In this document: positions 7,602 through 16,112 of the stretch, one piece after another
How positions within the stretch are numbered: position 1 is the first letter of the stretch
How the letters are laid out: each line of letters starts with the position of its first letter
Assembly: GCF_900114625.1 (NCBI RefSeq)
Contig: NZ_FOZL01000001.1
Location: 3,162,001 to 3,226,000, forward strand
Length of the DNA: 64,000 nt
Direction of reading: 5' to 3'
DNA from: Granulicella pectinivorans
GTDB taxonomy: Bacteria; Acidobacteriota; Terriglobia; Terriglobales; Acidobacteriaceae
Translations under genes and position numbers: made by a program
Notes under the pieces: generated by a model
Database searches by the model: none
What the model was told of the DNA's origin: nothing
What the model saw: the letters and a program-made list of their open reading frames with translations, nothing else

Positions 7602-9458
7602 ATGTCGGGACGGGCAATGTTGGGACGAGTAGTCCTTTTCGGGGCAATGGTGGTTTTGGGCAGTGTGGCCAGGGCTCAGAACCTGGCCCCCCAGGGTGTC
7701 ACGGTCCAGGCGGATGAGGCGCAGGGCGCCGTGATGGCGGATGAGCCGACGGGGGCTCCGCCGAGGATGGCCCGTCTGACGTATGTTGCGGAAGGCGTTG
7801 TGATGGTGGCGCCTGCGGACAACACGGCAAGCGTGCCGGCGGTCGAGAATATGCCCCTGACGGAGGGAATGCGGCTGACGTCGACCCAGAACGGTCAGGC
7901 TGAGGTGGAGTTCGAGGATGGAAGCCTGGTGCGGCTGACTCCGAACTCGGCGATCCGGCTGGATGCCTTGGGTACGGACGCGAATGGCAAGGTGACGACG
8001 CGGGTGAGGGTGCTGGGTGGTCTGGTGTACGTCGAGATGAGGGCTTCAACGTCGGGACGGTTTCGGGTGCAGGCGGGGGCGGACGGCTTCTGGCCGCTTG
8101 AGAACGCAACGGTCCGGGTCAATATGGACGATCCTCCGGCCGTCCTGTCGGTGCTGGATGGAAAGATACGGGTGGAGCATGTCGCGATCCAGGCGAGCGT
8201 GCCGGACCCAAACGCGGAGTCGATCAACGGCTATCTGGCCAGCGTGCACGCGGGCGAGAGTCTGCGGAGCGATGTATCGGACGGGACGCGATACTTCCTG
8301 AGCGACCGGATTCCGCCCGAGAGCTGGGATAACTGGAACGAGGGGCGGGATCAGGCAGCGTTGGACCAGTTGGCGAACGCGACATCGGTGCGCGGTGGCT
8401 ATGCGGGCAGTGAGGGGTACGGTTGGGCGGATCTGGACGCGAACGGCTCCTGGTATACCCAGAACGATGGGACGCAACTGTGGCAGCCGGTGGAGGCGCT
8501 TCAGGCTGGTTTCGATCCGTATGGAGCGGGGAACTGGACATATGTGGCCGGCATTGGGTACGGCTGGGCTTCGGGTTACCGGTGGGGATGGACGCCGTTC
8601 CGGTGTGGGCGGTGGTGGTTCTACGACGGATTCGGCTGGGTTTGGGAGCCGGATAACTTCTGCCGGACGCGTTGGGGGTATGGTGGCCACTATGGGGCGT
8701 ATGTGGCACGAGCGCCCAGGGACTATATCAAGCCGCTCCCGCCGATCAAGCGTCCGGGGCCAGTGCATCCGATTATTGTGAAGGGTCCGTTTGACGGGCG
8801 GCATCCCCCGTATGAGAGGCCGACAGGACCGAGGCGTGAACTGAGCGAGCGGCAGATTGCAGGTGTCGTGCTGAAGCCGGTTGTACCGAGTGGACACCCT
8901 TATACGCCGCGTGGAGGGAGCGCGGTTGGGTCGGCGCTGAAGAGAGACTATGCGGTCGATACGAAGACGAAGACGCCGGATGTCGGGACGGTCAGCACGC
9001 CGGTTCCGGGGATGACGCTGAGCACCGGGCCGGGGTGGCATGCGGTGTCGACTCGTCCTGAGCCGCAGCCTTCCGGTGGCGGCGGATTCCGTGGGCTGTT
9101 CCATAGCTCGAAGCCGGCGGGGGAGACTCCGGTGGTGATGGACCGGCGTGGGAATCCCGTGGTTCCCGAGGTGCGCAAAGAGCAGAACCGTCAGGCCGAG
9201 TTCCGTAACGAGCAGAGGAACAATGCCGCTCCGCCGGGCGTGCAGGGCTCAGGGATGGTGCGGTCCACTGCGAATTCGGCGCCTGCACAGCAGCGGATTG
9301 AGAATCACTCGAACTCGTATCAGGCTCCGCGTATGGAGAACAATGTGCATTCCGCCCCGGCGGCCTCGGCACCGGCCCCGCATTACAGCGCGCCGGCACC
9401 CTCCGCGCCGGCCGCCTCGTCACCAGCCCCGGCTCCTGCGGCGGCAAGCCACAAGTAG
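7602..9458 (+). CDS. Secreted FecR-domain protein with Trp/Gly-rich repeats and a Pro/Ala tail
   Basis: The start is chosen at 7602 because GGAGGAGG lies nine bases upstream and a signal peptide follows at once (FGAMVVLGSVARAQ); an ATG at 7566 has no ribosome site. Of 618 residues, about 50-180 form a FecR-like domain (LTEGMRLTSTQNGQAEVEFE, then GSLVRLTPNSAIRL). Residues 270-365 are rich in Trp, Tyr and Gly (YGWADLDANGSWY, FRCGRWWFYDGFGWVWEP), resembling the DUF6600 Trp-repeat region. The C-terminal 200 residues are Pro/Ala/Ser-rich and probably disordered. No sigma or anti-sigma pair is adjacent, so a surface or envelope role seems likelier than classical FecR signalling. Confidence 0.8.
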   Translation: MSGRAMLGRVVLFGAMVVLGSVARAQNLAPQGVTVQADEAQGAVMADEPTGAPPRMARLTYVAEGVVMVAPADNTASVPAVENMPLTEGMRLTSTQNGQAEVEFEDGSLVRLTPNSAIRLDALGTDANGKVTTRVRVLGGLVYVEMRASTSGRFRVQAGADGFWPLENATVRVNMDDPPAVLSVLDGKIRVEHVAIQASVPDPNAESINGYLASVHAGESLRSDVSDGTRYFLSDRIPPESWDNWNEGRDQAALDQLANATSVRGGYAGSEGYGWADLDANGSWYTQNDGTQLWQPVEALQAGFDPYGAGNWTYVAGIGYGWASGYRWGWTPFRCGRWWFYDGFGWVWEPDNFCRTRWGYGGHYGAYVARAPRDYIKPLPPIKRPGPVHPIIVKGPFDGRHPPYERPTGPRRELSERQIAGVVLKPVVPSGHPYTPRGGSAVGSALKRDYAVDTKTKTPDVGTVSTPVPGMTLSTGPGWHAVSTRPEPQPSGGGGFRGLFHSSKPAGETPVVMDRRGNPVVPEVRKEQNRQAEFRNEQRNNAAPPGVQGSGMVRSTANSAPAQQRIENHSNSYQAPRMENNVHSAPAASAPAPHYSAPAPSAPAASSPAPAPAAASHK

Positions 9459-9461
9459 GGT

Positions 9462-10247
9462 TCAGACGAGGTTGCAGTAGAGTGCTGCGGTGTCTTCAAG
9501 ACTGAGGGCTTCGGCGCGGATCTCGGGGGGGAGACCGGCGGGCCAGGCGGCGTCGATGGCAGCGGGGGTGTGTCCGGCGGTGCGTAGGTTGTTGCGCAGG
9601 GTCTTGCGCTTCTGGGCGTAGATCTGGCGGAGGAACGCGTCGAACGGGGCTGGTTCCACGCCGAGTTCCGCGAATCGCGGGGCGAACTCAAGGCGGATGA
9701 CGGTCGAGAAGACGTCGGGGGGCGGGTTGAAGGCCTCGGGCGGCAGGGTAAAGAGGTGGTCGACGCGAGCGTGCATCTGGGCGGTTGCGGAGAGGAGACC
9801 GTAGTCCTTGATGCCGGGGGCGGCGGAGACGCGGTCGGCGACCTCGCGCTGCATCATGAGGACGGCGCGGCGGATAAGGCCGGTTCGGGAGGCCGCGAAG
9901 AGTTTGAGCAGGATGTCCGAGGTGATGTAGTAGGGCAGGTTGCCGATGACATCCAGATCCTGGCCCAAGGGGGCCAGATCGACTTCGAGGACGTCGCCTT
10001 CCAGGATCTCGACGGCTGGGTTTTCGCGGAAGCGAAACCGAAGTTCGGCGGCGAGGGCACGGTCGAGTTCGATGAGGATGAGCTTTTTGGCTCTGGTGGC
10101 GAGGATCTCGGTGATGGCTCCGTGGCCCGGGCCAATCTCGACGACGGTGCGAGTGGAGAGATCGCCGAGCGCGTCGGCGATGGCGTGGCGGGCGCGGTCG
10201 TCGATGAGGAAGTTCTGGCCGAGTTTCGGCTTGTGTTTGTTGCCCAT
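9462..10247 (-). CDS. rsmA: 16S rRNA (adenine-N6,N6)-dimethyltransferase
   Basis: KsgA/RsmA dimethylates the two adjacent adenines in helix 45 of 16S rRNA during small-subunit maturation. The 261 residues include the SAM-binding start (LGQNFLID, VVEIGPGHGAIT), the acidic EILEGDVLEVD, and the catalytic NLPY at 103-106. The C-terminal helical domain has the usual RKTLRNNL. It is convergent with the FecR-domain gene, only three bases away. Confidence 0.96.
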   Translation of the reverse strand: MGNKHKPKLGQNFLIDDRARHAIADALGDLSTRTVVEIGPGHGAITEILATRAKKLILIELDRALAAELRFRFRENPAVEILEGDVLEVDLAPLGQDLDVIGNLPYYITSDILLKLFAASRTGLIRRAVLMMQREVADRVSAAPGIKDYGLLSATAQMHARVDHLFTLPPEAFNPPPDVFSTVIRLEFAPRFAELGVEPAPFDAFLRQIYAQKRKTLRNNLRTAGHTPAAIDAAWPAGLPPEIRAEALSLEDTAALYCNLV

Positions 10248-10498
10248 CGCGATGCCCCCTCTCCCCCTGGGTTGAGTGCTAAAGTATTCTTGTCAATCGA
10301 GTTAGGTCCGGACTTCTTTTAACGTCAGTCTCGAGCGGTCATCCGTCTTACATGGAAAGACCCGGCGGAGTGGGCCGGGCCTGTCTCTACGTCCGACTCT
10401 ATTGTTTCACACGGATGAGGGTTTATGGATCACGGGTAAGTCGTTGATGGGGCTAGGGTTGATGGGTTGCGGGGGTTGACAGGCGGAATTGGCGCAGA

Positions 10499-10563
10499 CT
10501 CAACGTACTGTCGCCCAGTAGGTTGAGGCCTGGGGCGGGGCATACCGCCCGGCTCCAGGCCTC
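10499..10563 (-). terminator. Two stacked inverted repeats downstream of the phosphodiesterase gene
   Basis: The first hairpin pairs CTCAAC plus TACTG (10499-10510) with CAGTA plus GTTGAG (10516-10527), with one mismatch. The second pairs GAGGCCTGG (10525-10533) with CCAGGCCTC (10555-10563) around an inner GGGCGG/CCGCCC. They lie 60 bases after the stop of the reverse-strand gene and share three bases, so only one can form at a time. No T-run follows on either strand, so termination is inferred. The rest of 10248-10622 has no gene. It holds a CCCGGC/GCCGGG hairpin (10361-10379). Confidence 0.45.
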
Positions 10564-10622
10564 ACGTTTGCAAGCGATCGATTCTTGGGCGCTTGCTGCT
10601 GTGCAACGGTGCTCGGAAGTGA

Positions 10623-11999
10623 CTACTGATCGTGTTGAGCGTGCGCTGTGACGTCCACGGCGGGCTGTTTGGCGGTTGGCAGCGAGAGACCGAGCAGATA
10701 GGCGAGTGTTGGAGCGATCTGGCGCATATCGATGACTCCGAGATTGCGGCCAACTGCGATCCCTTGTCCTTCCACGAAGAAGGAGGAACGCATCGCAGGT
10801 CGAGATGGCAGATAGCCGTGCATTCCTGTTGAGGGAGCGTCGACGACCACGGCCCCGGCCAACGCGTTTCCAGGCGTGTAGCCATCCTTGTAGTCGACAA
10901 GGAAGCTTGCATTTGGAAAGCCCCCGCGCGCCACGATCTCATCATGCTCCAGAATGGCGGAGATCCCATTGGCCGGGTCGGTCTTTGCGGCGTCGAGAAC
11001 CTGGCGCACCCGAGCTACGAGTTCTGGGTTGTCCGGCTGCTTGAGCATGATGGCATTGGATCCGCCGGCTGGCCACGCCTCTGCCGTCCAGTCAACCACC
11101 TTCTCCTTCTTGCCAGCACTTTTTGTGGCTTCAATCTCGATAAGTCCCGCGCGGGTAAGGAGCACGTTCAGATTGACCCGGTGATCGACGCGCAAGAAGC
11201 CGTGGTCCGAGACAACGACGATTCGGGTACGCGGATCGACTGCGAGTGCGGCGTCACGAATCTGGCCAATCTGGCCATCGATGGTCTCGAGCGTAGCGTT
11301 TGCTTCCGGGCTGAAGGGACTATGCTCATGCTCCTGATGATCCAGATCGGTCAAGTGCACAAGCGTCAGGGACGGATGGAACCTGGTCAGGATCGCCACG
11401 GTCTCCTGAGTCTTGGTCACGTCCTGGTCGATATCCCTGGCTGGATGAATGCCAATCTGATTGAGAATGTTCTCGGGGTGGTAGGGGGAGCCGGACGGCT
11501 TATCCGTGTGCTCGGACTGTGTGCCCTCGGCGATGTTGTAGTCGATGGGAGCGCCCACCGTGACCGGCCATCCCACGTTGGCGGTCGTCAAGCCCGCAGC
11601 GTCGGCAGCCGTGTAGAGAGTTGGGACCTTGATATCGGCGAAGTCCCAATACCAGGTGTTCGGATGCTGCTGCAGCGGGTCGAAGATGGTGTTGTTGAGA
11701 ACGCCATGTTCGCTGGGCCATACTCCGGTGACGAGCGTGGTATGACTCGGATACGTCACGGTTGGGATGACGCCAACGACTCCTGTTGCATAGGCGCCCT
11801 TCGCGATAAAACTTCGCAAGACCGGGATGCGGAGATGATATGTATCGGCATGAGTTACATATTCCGGCTTCATCCCGTCCACGGAGATCATCACGACCGG
11901 CGCAGGACGGGTCTGGGCAGGAAGGAGCTGGGCAGCGGTGAATCCGCTGCCCAGAACAGAGGCAAGAGCAAACAAGCGTGCAGAACGAAACGGTTGCAT
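10623..11999 (-). CDS. Exported type I phosphodiesterase / nucleotide pyrophosphatase family protein
   Basis: Alkaline-phosphatase-superfamily hydrolase. ATG 11999 is used because a signal peptide follows (ARLFALASVLGSGFTAAQ) and GAAAGAG precedes it; upstream in-frame codons lie in the TonB-receptor gap. The 458 residues show the metal ligand in VMISVDGMKPEYV, the nucleophile loop TVTYPSHTTLVTG with Thr as likely nucleophile, LTDLDHQEHEH, and VSDHGF, the pattern of NPP-type enzymes that cleave phosphodiesters or pyrophosphates. It is 37 bases downstream of the TonB receptor gene on the same strand, so the pair probably forms an operon: hydrolysis outside the cytoplasm coupled to outer-membrane uptake. 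The substrate is unknown. Confidence 0.88.
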   Translation of the reverse strand: MQPFRSARLFALASVLGSGFTAAQLLPAQTRPAPVVMISVDGMKPEYVTHADTYHLRIPVLRSFIAKGAYATGVVGVIPTVTYPSHTTLVTGVWPSEHGVLNNTIFDPLQQHPNTWYWDFADIKVPTLYTAADAAGLTTANVGWPVTVGAPIDYNIAEGTQSEHTDKPSGSPYHPENILNQIGIHPARDIDQDVTKTQETVAILTRFHPSLTLVHLTDLDHQEHEHSPFSPEANATLETIDGQIGQIRDAALAVDPRTRIVVVSDHGFLRVDHRVNLNVLLTRAGLIEIEATKSAGKKEKVVDWTAEAWPAGGSNAIMLKQPDNPELVARVRQVLDAAKTDPANGISAILEHDEIVARGGFPNASFLVDYKDGYTPGNALAGAVVVDAPSTGMHGYLPSRPAMRSSFFVEGQGIAVGRNLGVIDMRQIAPTLAYLLGLSLPTAKQPAVDVTAHAQHDQ

Positions 12000-12036
12000 T
12001 TTTCTCTTTCTTCGGTGAAGCCGGTCCGGATCAGGA

Positions 12037-14997
12037 CTAGCGGTTGAAGCGGATGCCCAACTGAAACTGGCGTGCAGTCTCTGCCGAGGTTGGCGTGTTG
12101 AAGGTGGCATTGGCGGTGGGGCCAGACCCGAAGGTGCGGTTTACGCCGGTCACATTGAGTCGATTGGGTGCATTGAAGACCTCACCAATCAGTTGAATGG
12201 TGTTGCGGTCGTGAATGTGGAAGTCTCTCGCGATCCGGAAGTCGGCTTCGATGTAAGAAGGAAGCCGGAAGGAGTTGTAGCCGTACCCGACTGGCCGATC
12301 GTTGAAGATCAGGTCGCCGTTGTTGTCCGATCCGGTCAAAGGATTGAAGGGAAGTCCCGACTGCCCAACAATCCGCGAGCTGATCGTCCATCCGTTCACG
12401 AGCTCTTGCATGCGGCGGCTGGCGAGGCTGTAGTGGGTGTCATAGACCGCAGTGAACGTAACCCGATGGGGCTGGCTGAAGTCTCCTGGGCCTGCATCCT
12501 GCGACGGATTGGCAGGGTTCGACGGCGTGTTGAGGACGCCGAAGTTTGTGAATGCGCTGGAACCATTCAGGTAAGACAGGCCGCGCACGTTCTGGTAGTT
12601 GTATGCCGCCTGGAAGCTCAGACCCCAGCGGGCCCGCTGAGTCAGCATCGCAACGAAGCCGTTGTAGTTCTGATACCCGTTCGAATTGGCCGTGTAGATA
12701 TTGCCAAACGCCGCGTTCGGGCGGTTCTTGGTTCCGCCGTAGAGCGGGCCACCGTTCGGAGCTGTACCGACCACGGCCAGGTTCGATGGAATGGTGTATG
12801 GCAGATTCTTGGCGCGGTTGCCGAAGTACGACAGCGACAGGGACTGTCCCGACATAAGCTGATGCTCGACCGTCGCGAAGTAGCTATGCACCATGGGGTC
12901 CTGGAACTCCGAGGCGTACACATACAGATCTGAAGGCAACAGCGCCGCGGCCCCGCTGGTCGATACCGGGCCCGTGGTGAAGGCCGGCGCGCCCGTTTGC
13001 GTGGGCGTAACCGTCAGGTTCCGAACCGCCAGGCCATTCCCTCTGCGGAATGTGTTGAAGGTCTGCGCGACCGTCGTGTTGTAGTAAATGCCGTAACCGC
13101 CGCGCAGCACGGTCTTGCCATCGCCGAACGGGTCAAACGCAAGCGCGACTCGCGGGGCAAAGTTATTCATGTCCTGCGGAATCGTTCCCGTGGCCGGGTA
13201 GGCCGGGTTGAGAGCACCCGAGGGCCGAAGGAACAGCTCATAGCGCAATCCATAGGTCAGCTTCAGACGGCTGTTCACGCGCCAGTCGTCCTGCACAAAG
13301 TAGCCCTGCGCCAATACTTGAGAGGTGGTGAATTCGTTGCCTGTCGCCCGGGTGTACTGCGTGTAGGTGTACGGAAGGCCTGTCGAAGGATCGACCACAT
13401 TGTTGAGAGCATTCACTGCCTGCTGCAGCGGGGTCACGCTTCCGCGGGTGCCGCTTGCGCTCAGACCGGTGAAGGTAAACGTTCCGTTCAGGTTGCGCGT
13501 ACGCTCGCGGAAGGAGTTCGGCAGAAGCTCCACACCGGCCTTGAGCGAGTGATTGCCAAGGTTCCATGTGAAGTTGTCTACGAACTGGTAACCGGACTCG
13601 TATGAAGAGAACGTGCCGTCCTGGTTGCCGTTATAGCTGCCGATGCCGGAGATCGTGATCTGCGGCGTCAGCGGGCTGATGACGCCGTTCGAGATGTCTC
13701 GCTTGATGCCGAGAAAGCGGAACTCGTTGAGTTTGTTTGCTCCGAGTGTTGTGACAAGCTGCAAGGTTCCCGACTGCGGATTCTCGTCGAAGCGGCTCGC
13801 AACCTGGCGGGTAATCTGACCACTGCCCAGGGGGCTTTCGCGATCGCGATAGTAGTTGTAACGCAACGTCAGGCGGTTGGACTCGTTCAACTGCACGTCG
13901 CCCTTCAGGGTGAGCGTGTGGGCGCGAAAGCTTCCATTGAAGGAGGCAATGTCGGCGGGCGCGATGCCCAATTGTGCCGCCACCGCGCTTTGCGTCGCGC
14001 CACCAAAGGTAGAAACCTGGGGAGCATCCTGCTGCCAACGCTCATAGCTGCCGAACAGGAACGCCTTGTTCCTGCGCAGCGGTCCGCTCGCGGTGCCACC
14101 GTAGTTGTAGCGTGAGAACTGGGGTGTCGGGGTCGTGCTGCTCAAGAGGAAGGGACGCTCCGACAGGGCCTTATTGCGGGCGAACAGGAATCCACTCATA
14201 TGGAGGTCGTTCGATCCCGACTTGGAGAGCGCATTCAGCATGAGCGCAGCCTGCCGGCCGAACTCTGCCGAGTAGTTGGTGACTACCTGTACTTCGCTCA
14301 GCGCGTCCTCGCTGATCACCAGGTTGCGTGCGCCGCCTTGCACGTTATTGCTGACACCGTCGACGTTCATTTGACGAAAGCCAAGTCCGCCAAAGGACAC
14401 CGAAGGCGTTCCGGTGCCCGACCCGCCGGTCGACAACGGAGGAGCATTTACGATCGGGTTCACGACGAACAGATCCAGAAAGCTGCGCCCGGGGACAGGA
14501 ATGTTCGGAACTTCGCGGCTGCCGTAGATGTTGTTGTAGGCGTTGGTTCGTGCTGTCTCGATGACCGGCATCTCGGCTGTGACCTCGACGCTCGTTGCAA
14601 CTGAACCGACCGCTAACGCAATGCGCAGCGTCTGTGCCTGCCCTGCGGCAAGCATGATGCCGTCCTGCTGCTGGGAAGCAAAACCATCCTTCGAGATCGA
14701 CACCGAGTACGTTCCCGGGGGAAGAATCTGTACCCGGAAGTATCCCTCGTCATCGGAGATAGCCTCACGCTTGAGCCCTGTCTGCGTGTTCGTCACGCGG
14801 ATCTGCGCGCTACTGAGATTGCTGCCGTCCAGAGCACGCACGTACCCTTCGATGTTTCCATCGATCGCCTGACTTTGGGCGAACAGCCTGGGTGACGATA
14901 AGGCGCCGTAGGTGACGGCGAGACACATTCCCGCAAACAGGCCGCAGCGTAGCGATACCACGCGCGACATGACCCGGAAGGAAGACTGCTTCTTCAT
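12037..14997 (-). CDS. TonB-dependent receptor with carboxypeptidase-regulatory-like N-terminal domain (Oar-like)
   Basis: 986-residue outer-membrane receptor. AGGAGG precedes the ATG, then a signal peptide ending near FAQSQA. Residues about 45-125 form the Ig-like carboxypeptidase regulatory domain (GNIEGYVRALDGSNLSSAQI, PPGTYSVSISKDGF). The plug follows (VPGRSFLDLF, FRQMNVDGVSNNVQGG), then a large barrel ending in a C-terminal aromatic-basic strand (FQLGIRFNR). Such receptors import large or scarce solutes using TonB energy, and the class is greatly expanded in Acidobacteria. It heads an operon with the phosphodiesterase and diverges from a GntR regulator. Two palindromes sit 19-50 bases upstream of its start. 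Confidence 0.93.
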   Translation of the reverse strand: MKKQSSFRVMSRVVSLRCGLFAGMCLAVTYGALSSPRLFAQSQAIDGNIEGYVRALDGSNLSSAQIRVTNTQTGLKREAISDDEGYFRVQILPPGTYSVSISKDGFASQQQDGIMLAAGQAQTLRIALAVGSVATSVEVTAEMPVIETARTNAYNNIYGSREVPNIPVPGRSFLDLFVVNPIVNAPPLSTGGSGTGTPSVSFGGLGFRQMNVDGVSNNVQGGARNLVISEDALSEVQVVTNYSAEFGRQAALMLNALSKSGSNDLHMSGFLFARNKALSERPFLLSSTTPTPQFSRYNYGGTASGPLRRNKAFLFGSYERWQQDAPQVSTFGGATQSAVAAQLGIAPADIASFNGSFRAHTLTLKGDVQLNESNRLTLRYNYYRDRESPLGSGQITRQVASRFDENPQSGTLQLVTTLGANKLNEFRFLGIKRDISNGVISPLTPQITISGIGSYNGNQDGTFSSYESGYQFVDNFTWNLGNHSLKAGVELLPNSFRERTRNLNGTFTFTGLSASGTRGSVTPLQQAVNALNNVVDPSTGLPYTYTQYTRATGNEFTTSQVLAQGYFVQDDWRVNSRLKLTYGLRYELFLRPSGALNPAYPATGTIPQDMNNFAPRVALAFDPFGDGKTVLRGGYGIYYNTTVAQTFNTFRRGNGLAVRNLTVTPTQTGAPAFTTGPVSTSGAAALLPSDLYVYASEFQDPMVHSYFATVEHQLMSGQSLSLSYFGNRAKNLPYTIPSNLAVVGTAPNGGPLYGGTKNRPNAAFGNIYTANSNGYQNYNGFVAMLTQRARWGLSFQAAYNYQNVRGLSYLNGSSAFTNFGVLNTPSNPANPSQDAGPGDFSQPHRVTFTAVYDTHYSLASRRMQELVNGWTISSRIVGQSGLPFNPLTGSDNNGDLIFNDRPVGYGYNSFRLPSYIEADFRIARDFHIHDRNTIQLIGEVFNAPNRLNVTGVNRTFGSGPTANATFNTPTSAETARQFQLGIRFNR

Positions 14998-15015
14998 TCA
15001 AACCTCCTGCTTTGT

Positions 15016-15046
15016 TTCACTGATCGGTGAAGGGCAAAGTTTGCCC
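15016..15046. promoter_or_regulatory. Twin palindromes in front of the TonB receptor, candidate operators
   Basis: TTCACTGATCGGTGAA (15016-15031) is a 16-bp palindrome with one mismatched pair. Immediately adjacent, GGGCAAAGTTTGCCC (15032-15046) is a perfect 7-1-7 palindrome. They lie 19-49 bases upstream of the receptor start, where a repressor would block transcription. Which protein binds is inferred; the divergent GntR regulator is the obvious candidate. Confidence 0.5.
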
Positions 15047-15239
15047 AACATAGCGTCACAGCACGCGCACGTATCCGATCTCTGCACCGGTTGATTGGCG
15101 AGAGATGACTCGATAGACCGAGCACTGATCCCTGAGCTGTGGGCAGAGAGCGGTTGCCTGTCGGCTGAGTCGCTATAGCTGGAAACTACGGAGGCAAGAT
15201 GAACAAAATGTCACAAAGAGGTCATCGGACCGTTAATTT

Positions 15240-15255
15240 GGTCAGACGTCCGACC
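15240..15255. promoter_or_regulatory. Palindrome GGTCAGACGTCCGACC, candidate GntR operator
   Basis: A 16-bp palindrome with one mismatched pair, flanked by wider inverted arms GAGGTCA (15218-15224) and TGACCTC (15258-15264). It lies 54 bases before the GntR start in the 311-bp divergent gap 14998-15308, which holds no gene. HutC-type regulators bind short GT...AC palindromes, so this is plausible but unproven. Confidence 0.45.
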
Positions 15256-15295
15256 TCTGACCTCTTTCTTTGGATCGAATCGCGAAAGCTTGATA

Positions 15296-15312
15296 GCATG
15301 GTCCAACCATGC
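15296..15312 (+). promoter_or_regulatory. Perfect inverted repeat over the GntR start codon
   Basis: GCATGGT, CCA, ACCATGC: a perfect 7-3-7 repeat whose right arm contains the ATG at 15309 and whose left arm overlaps TAGCAT (15294-15299), a possible -10. It could be an autoregulatory operator or an mRNA hairpin that hides the start codon. Confidence 0.5.
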
Positions 15313-16112
15313 CGTCCATTGACCCCGTAGACGACCTCGATACCAGTGCGCTGAATCGACAGATATGGAAGAGCGCACCTCGCGAAAACCTCACCGTTCG
15401 TGTCGCGAATGCCATCCGGGAGCAGGTCCGCAATGGGACGCTCAAACGCGGTGCGCAACTGCGTGGAGAGATCGAGTTTGCGAAGGAGCTTGGTGTGAGC
15501 AGGCAAACCCTGCGCGAAGCCACCCGTCTGCTCACGCTGGAGGGTCTGCTGGCGATTCGGCATGGTGTCGGTACGTTTGTCGCAGAGGCGCCGGTCGCGC
15601 TGAGTAGTCCGCTTAACTCGATGCAGTCCATGTCCGGGTTGATCCGTGCCAGTGGAGGGGAACCCAGCGTTGGCGAACTCAAAGTGCGACGCATCGCTGC
15701 AAGCGAAGAGATCGCTGCGGCGCTCGACATCGCCCAGGGCGATGCGGTGGCGGAGGTTCTGCGCGTCCGGCTGATCGACGGTAAACCTCTTGCCGTCGCA
15801 TACGATTACCTTGCACTTCGCAACGATGCGGACTGGATGCTGCCACTTCTCCGCACGTTTGACGGCGCATCCATCTATGAGTTCATCGGCAGCAAGCTGA
15901 ACGTGCCTCTGGCGTGCAGTGAGGCTTCCCTTACCGCGGTCGCAGCCAATAAACGTCATGCGGAACTGCTGTGCGTCAAGCCGGGCTCTCCGCTTTTGCT
16001 CGTTCGGGAGATTCACCTGGATAGCAAGCAGAAGCCGGGGCTCTACAGCACGGTCTTTCACAACTCCTCGCGCATGAGCTTCACCCTGGTACGACCCGGC
16101 AACCAGCGATGA
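15309..16112 (+). CDS. GntR-family transcriptional regulator with UTRA domain (HutC subfamily)
   Basis: 267 residues. The winged helix-turn-helix spans about 27-95 (NLTVRVANAIREQVRNGTL, FAKELGVSRQTLREATRLL, GVGTFVAE). Residues about 105-265 form the UTRA effector-binding domain, with the usual AEVLRVRLIDGKPLAVAYDY and YEFIG segments. Regulators of this class respond to sugars, amino acids or phosphorylated metabolites and usually control the adjacent catabolic genes. It overlaps the PfkB kinase gene by four bases and diverges from the receptor/phosphodiesterase operon. The start codon sits in a perfect palindrome, suggesting autoregulation. Confidence 0.9.
   Translation: MPSIDPVDDLDTSALNRQIWKSAPRENLTVRVANAIREQVRNGTLKRGAQLRGEIEFAKELGVSRQTLREATRLLTLEGLLAIRHGVGTFVAEAPVALSSPLNSMQSMSGLIRASGGEPSVGELKVRRIAASEEIAAALDIAQGDAVAEVLRVRLIDGKPLAVAYDYLALRNDADWMLPLLRTFDGASIYEFIGSKLNVPLACSEASLTAVAANKRHAELLCVKPGSPLLLVREIHLDSKQKPGLYSTVFHNSSRMSFTLVRPGNQR

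Noticed and set aside
10274..10282. CIRCE heat-shock operator upstream of rsmA
   Set aside because: GAGTGCTAA is one CIRCE half-site, but the matching TTAGCACTC nine bases away is missing.
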